DNA of 64,000 nucleotides from Panicum virgatum (taxonomy: Eukaryota; Streptophyta; Magnoliopsida; Poales; Poaceae): contig NC_053149.1 in the NCBI RefSeq assembly GCF_016808335.1, positions 13,505,714 through 13,569,713 on the forward strand. Reading direction: 5' to 3'. The notes under the pieces were generated by a model that made no database searches, was not told where the DNA came from, and saw only the letters and a program-made list of their open reading frames with translations. Of the stretch, positions 59,977 to 64,000 are shown in pieces; position 1 is the first letter of the stretch, and each line of letters begins with the position of its first letter. The position numbers and the translations under genes are program-made.

Positions 59977-60772
59977 GTGATTAAGGATGGATTCGGCGAA
60001 CATTGAATTATCCGCATTCGTATCTGCTTAAAATATAAATATGGATACTTGTATTCGTATTCGATTTTAATATGGATGTCATATGGATGCATTCGAATCC
60101 GACTTTAAGAATTTTTCTCTAACCGATTCCATATTCGTATTCGAGAAATATACTATCACATCCGTATCCGTCAATATCCGCAAAGAAAAAGTGACTAGTG
60201 AGATAATCTTAAACTTATCTTTATATCTAATAAATTAATGATGTACACTATTTAAATTATTTAGAAAGCTAGATAACTAATAATATATTTATTAAAATTA
60301 TTAATGATATAAAAATTAACTTTAACTATTTAATATATTTATTTCATGATTAAAATTATTTTATATGAGTCAAATTAATTATTTATTTAATGATAAAATA
60401 TTTTTTATATATCTTAATTATTAAGTATTTAAATATTTATTTATTTTACTTTTAAAATTAGTATTATATATTTAATATAAAAGCTATACATAGATAATTA
60501 TATTCTATTTTTATTAGCTATCTTCTAATCCTTTATTCCCTACTTGTATAATGATTTTGATCTACTATAAAATTGTTGACAAAATAAACTGATACTCGTG
60601 ATAGCTCTATGTTTCAAATCGAAAGGTATCCGGATTCGAATCCGAATTCGAACTATCCGTTTTGTATTCGTATCCGACGAGATCTGCATTCGCATTCGTA
60701 TCCGGATTAAAATGTGGTAAAAAGTGACATTTGGATCCGATTTCATCCGTATCCGATCCGAATCCATCATTA
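59977..60772. mobile_element. hAT-like non-autonomous element upstream of LSM4
   Basis: TAAGGATGGATTCGG at the left end is inversely matched by CCGAATCCATCATTA at the right. The flanks GCCCTTAG (59970-59977) and GCCCTTAC (60773-60780) match at 7 of 8 bases. Subterminal repeats of ATTCGTATCCG/CGGATACGAAT type occupy both ends and an AT-rich core (60.2-60.54 kb) the middle. The exact left edge is uncertain by a few bases. No transposase frame. Confidence 0.6.
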
Positions 60773-60922
60773 GCCCTTACCATCAAGAGCCTAACCCTTT
60801 CGATATTTGAAAATCAGAAATTCGGACCTCGACTTGTCGCAAATCAATAAGTTTATTCCGAAAACTTGCAGTCCGATCTAATTACGGCCTATAGAGCGAG
60901 CTAATCCACTCATCATAAGTTA

Positions 60923-61053
60923 CTCCCTCCGTTCCAAATTGTAGGTCGTTTTGACAAATCTAGATACATGTAGGTCGTTTTGGCAAATCTAGATACATAA
61001 TTTTTGTCATGTATAGATTTGCCAAAACGACCTACAATTTGGAACGGAGAGAG
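60923..61053. mobile_element. Stowaway MITE (131 bp)
   Basis: Starts CTCCCTCCGTTCCAAATTG and ends CAATTTGGAACGGAGAGAG, near-complete foldback, with TA on both sides. GTAGGTCGTTTTG is duplicated inside. A typical grass Stowaway (Tc1/mariner) element. Confidence 0.85.
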
Positions 61054-61400
61054 TAAATATTTAAAAATGAAGTTAGTAATTTTTAAACTACGTCCATTTT
61101 AGTGGCATGTTTAGAAGGGAAGATGTACTTAAGAGGCTTCCGTGGAAGTAGTCTGAAAAAGGAAAATAATGTGTTCTGATGATAAAAAGAATATTCCATA
61201 GGAGTGTAGTGGGACGACTTGTACTTGCATATTAGGCATATAGTATTTCACAAATAGTGTTAGAGCTAAGTTGGAAGAAAAAAAAAGATTAGACTTGAAA
61301 AAGAAAAGATCCTTGAGCTAACCTAATTTTGACATATTTATTCGCTACTATGGGTGGTCTTGCACAACAGGCTCAGCCTCAGCCTCAGCCTCGTGGACCC
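61054..61400. other. Intergenic
   Basis: AT-rich, no gene seen. A short CAGCCT/CTCAGC repeat lies at 61370-61392. Confidence 0.4.
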
Positions 61401-61695
61401 AAAGCATCCCAATTTTTTTTAAAAAAAAAACTCCAGGGGTTAGACTGCCTCTATGGTATTGTATTAAGAAGAAGATTTCCGCACACAAGCCGAGAAAACT
61501 CTCGAACCCCGCCCCACCAGTACACAATGGCCCGTTGCTCGTCAGAAGGCCAATCCACAATTGCAGCCCGTTGCCTGAGCCGAACCCCAACTATGCTTTG
61601 GATGTGGGATAAGTGAGGAGGTTTTTTTGCGCGAAGCGCTCCGAGCCGTAGCTTCCCATCACGGCATGCTACCAACCGGGCTAAAGCTCCCTCGC
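61400..61695 (-). repeat. SINE-like retroelement candidate
   Basis: The minus strand starts with TTTAGCCCGGTTGGTAGCATG, resembling a Pol III A box (TAGCCCGGTTGG), and has GGGGTTCGAGAG like a B box further on. It ends CTTCTTAATACAATACC...TTTTTTTTTAAAAAAA, a non-LTR 3' tail. The A-to-B spacing is too long for a simple SINE, so it may be a composite of two. AAAAAAACCTCCTCACTT matches part of the second candidate at 62.06 kb. Confidence 0.35.
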
Positions 61696-62009
61696 AGCAT
61701 CACAAATTTATTTATATAAACACTGGTGGTTGAGTCTATCAACCATGAACAGTGGGCTTATGACTGAATAACTATTTCAGATCCATAGGCTAGTCTCAAT
61801 GGAGTTTCGATTTCATTTGATGGCATTACATAATTAGCTTTGACGATATGGCAAAACCTATAAAAAGAGAGAGATGAAGATAGTTTCGGCTAGATGAAAT
61901 CCCATAAATATTATTTTAAAAAAGTAATATGCTATATAATTAAATATAATAAAAAAATCGATTGGGTGGGGTATGGCGGCCCACCCGTTTTTCATATGAA
62001 GGCAACCGG

Positions 62010-62170
62010 CTTCCTAGTCGAGATAACCCCACGAATCCTGGCTGCGCTAGTGAGGGGGATTTTTTTTACCCACAGACAGAAATTTGCTCCACACGGGTTC
62101 GAACCCCATACGGCCATACCTGTGTTGCGCCGGAGTGCTTCGACCAACTGATCCAACATCCTTTGGCATA
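62010..62170 (-). repeat. tRNA-derived SINE-like element
   Basis: The minus strand reads TTGGATCAGTTGGTCGAAGC (A-box-like) and ~45 bases later GGGGTTCGAACCCGTG (B box, perfect GTTCGAACC), then AAAAAAAATCCCCCTCACT. The spacing fits a tRNA-related Pol III promoter. No cloverleaf with a complete acceptor stem was found, so it is not called a tRNA gene. Confidence 0.5.
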
Positions 62171-62900
62171 ACTAAATACAATAAGAACACACACTAACAA
62201 TAAAACTATGCATTGCAGAATGTGTTTCAATCATCATGAATTATCATTTGCTAAGAAGTAAGAATAGTGGCTATAAATCTATAATGAAGTTAAACAATTT
62301 ACACTGGTGGCTATAAGAATATTATTAACAATCACGTGTAGCCGACATGAAATCCTAAAAAAGTCCTCTAAAACAAATAAGTCCTGAAAATGGTGATAAT
62401 TCAGTTGCTCGAAATCTGCAAGATTTACTATAATTTTAGTATTGGAAATTTGGATGCAAAGCTCAAGGAGTGGTTATCTATCTCGTATTTGCAACAGGAA
62501 AAGAAGAGTGGTCCTGACCATCTGCTTTTATCATGCCAATGAAGTTCCTAGGTAACATTGACTCCACCTAAGATGGAAAATGACAGCTCAACCAGAGTTG
62601 GAGGCATCAGCAAATAGTAATTTTAAGGAGTACATCTAAACACTAATTTGATTACCAAAACCATTTGAATTGATCTTTTCTACAAGACTGCAGGGTTTGT
62701 TTCCCCTTTGACGAAACCATAGATGACTGAAGATTCATTGGCCATCTTCTGGTTCGAAGCGGCCGATCACCCAAACACGAAACGAAAGAAGAGAAGAAAA
62801 GAAAGGAGTCAAGTTGGTGCTTGGAGAATTGGTGCTTGTTCTATGCACAGTGAGGGTGAGAGACTGCACTGTTAGTTGCCTATATCTATGCACAGTGAGG
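62171..62900. other. Intergenic
   Basis: No gene recognised. CTATGCACAGTGAGGGTGA occurs twice, near 62841 and 62889, just before the DUF295 remnant. Confidence 0.4.
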
Positions 62901-62904
62901 GTGA

Positions 62905-63240
62905 TAATTCAGGGTGACGACGACCGCCTGTTCTATGCCTTGCGAGGAACTGGAGAGGTTCGCACCATTGATTTCAGTGGATCATCTCCTGCGGTGAAAA
63001 CCATCTTCAAGGAAGTTGTTATCAACTATATAAAAACAACTACAAGTACGTTGTTACTTGTTAGAGCACCATGGGGTGACTGACAGGTCTGGAGGGACGA
63101 TGATGTTAAAGAGAATGGTGATGAGTGGGTCACCAATGTGCTGGTTGTGTACAAGATGTATCTTGTTCACCAGAAGGTCAGATAAGTGAAGGACCTGCAA
63201 AGATATGCCCTGTTGCTTGGTTTCAACAGCTCATTTTTGC
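62905..63240 (+). pseudogene. DUF295 (KIB-like beta-propeller) gene remnant
   Basis: The plus frame reads VRTIDFSGSSPAVKTIFKEV, LVRAPWGD, QVWRDDDVKENGDEWVTN, LVVYKMYLVHQKV and LQRYALLLGFNSSF, the C-terminal pattern of the large grass DUF295 family (often F-box linked). In-frame stops follow APWGD (63079-63081) and QKVR, and no F-box or upstream exons are visible. Family function is poorly known. A short decayed fragment. Confidence 0.65.
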
Positions 63241-63376
63241 TTCCAGTTACATGCTTCGCTATGACCTTGTGAAATTCAGTTCACAACCAGCAACAACTGG
63301 AACTCATTTTTGCTTCCAGTTACATGCTTCGCTATGACCTTGTGAAATTCAGTTCACAACCAGCAACAACTGGAAG
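63231..63376. repeat. Tandem duplication of a 73-bp unit
   Basis: TCATTTTTGCTTCCAGTTAC begins at 63231 and 63304 and each copy continues to CAGCAACAACTGGAA. Virtually identical copies imply a recent event. A short inverted piece, AGCAAAAATGAG, follows at ~63374. Confidence 0.9.
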
Positions 63377-63739
63377 CAAAAATGAGCCTGAATTCAGTTC
63401 ACAACAATATCGAAGTCCACAAATTCAGTTCGGCTCCATATTGTTGCTTTCAGCCTCCATGAAAATGTCTTCACCGATTTCTTGCCTTGTGATTCAAGGC
63501 TCAACTGGCCGCCTTGTATTTGGATTAGACCCTCATATGAATGTGTTGGCTGATAAACATGGGGATATGACCTTCGTTTATTTGATCATATTGGAGTCTA
63601 CGTGTCAAAGAGATGTGCACCAAATTAATTGTATGTTTGGTTGGTCACCAAATCATGGTGACATCACAGGAGTACTAAAAGATACATAAAATAATCTGTG
63701 TTTAACTTTTGGTTAACAATTAGCATGCATTTATTAATA
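63377..63739. other. Region right of the tandem duplication
   Basis: A 121-codon frame (63324-63689) begins inside the duplicated unit and runs on; it has FSSQ-type repeats and a stretch GLDPHMNVLADKHGDMTF, and may be a further decayed continuation of the DUF295 gene. Not identified with confidence. Confidence 0.3.
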
Positions 63740-64000
63740 GGGATGTATCTGGTGCAAACCACAACCTTTGTGAAAACTCGTGCAAACCATGGCAAAAAAG
63801 TCATCTAAATTCACAAAAAAAATCACACATGTAGATGATATGATGATACACAACCTTGTAAAATATCTTGTCCAAACTCGACTTCGTCTGTGAGATATAA
63901 AAATAACAAATTTCTAACAAATCATTTGGACAACTTTCTGGCTTGGAATTTGTTATTTTTATATCTCACAAACGAAGTCGAGTTTGGACAAGATATTTTA
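63740..64000. mobile_element. Second copy of the foldback MITE, cut by the window end
   Basis: From GGGATGTATCTGGTG it aligns with 40681-40950 (AAAACTCGTGCAAACCATGG, CCAAACTCGACTTCG, GAGATATAAAAATAACAA) and its right arm has started when the window ends. Same orientation and arrangement as the copy at 40681-41060. Confidence 0.8.

Noticed and set aside
62080..62160. tRNA gene on the minus strand (perfect B box GGTTCGAACC)
   Set aside because: No full cloverleaf or acceptor stem could be drawn; adjacent A-rich stretch fits a SINE better.

Overview
This window is nuclear DNA from a grass. The evidence is spliced plant genes with GT-AG introns, GC-rich first exons, site II (TGGGCC/GGCCCA) and telo-box (AAACCCTA) promoter motifs, Stowaway and Tourist MITEs, and grass-type Ty3/gypsy and Ty1/copia LTR elements. 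The overall look suggests a panicoid grass, but I cannot fix the species from sequence alone.

Layout. 1-11.2 kb is transposon territory: a large non-coding gypsy-type element on the minus strand (internal part, PBS, 1.86-kb LTR), followed by a decayed gag-only gypsy element on the plus strand. 11.5-14.4 kb holds nested MITEs and a 1.66-kb Mutator-like (Pack-MULE-like) element with ~297-bp terminal inverted repeats, ending 155 bp before the start codon of a dynein light chain gene (14.5-17.4 kb, +). A hAT-like element containing a second small MULE lies at 19.2-20.2 kb. A mitochondrial-type LEA_3 gene follows at 20.8-21.1 kb (-). 23.3-25 kb is MITE-rich. A broken partial copy of the downstream helicase gene is at 25.1-26.2 kb. 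Dyskerin/NAP57 is at 26.8-28.6 kb (-), and a 14-exon DEVH-box RNA helicase with two CCCH zinc fingers is at 29.7-37.6 kb (-). A degenerate GH1 beta-glucosidase gene spans 41.2-54.6 kb (+); its introns hold a rearranged copia element (42.7-47.5 kb) and a 2.4-kb solo LTR (49.6-52.0 kb), each with a 5-bp target duplication. LSM4 (55.5-59.8 kb, -) carries an antisense LINE fragment in intron 4. The right end has a hAT-like element, a Stowaway, two SINE-like sequences, a DUF295 remnant and the start of a foldback MITE that also occurs complete at 40.7 kb.

Three of the five apparently intact genes act in RNA metabolism: dyskerin (pseudouridylation, rRNA maturation), LSM4 (U6 snRNP and mRNA decay) and the DExH/CCCH helicase. 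Dyskerin has site II and telo-box motifs upstream and LSM4 has a telo-box, as is common for plant growth and ribosome-biogenesis genes. I take their proximity as neighbourhood, not an operon-like system.

Nothing here reads as a wholly new biochemical system. The most unusual structures are the inverted, three-LTR copia insertion, the MULE sitting between a promoter and its dynein light chain gene, the 9-bp-period CCGG arrays shared by two different LTR families, and a 95-nt near-perfect hairpin in a helicase intron. Exon boundaries were worked out by hand from splice signals and reading-frame continuity.
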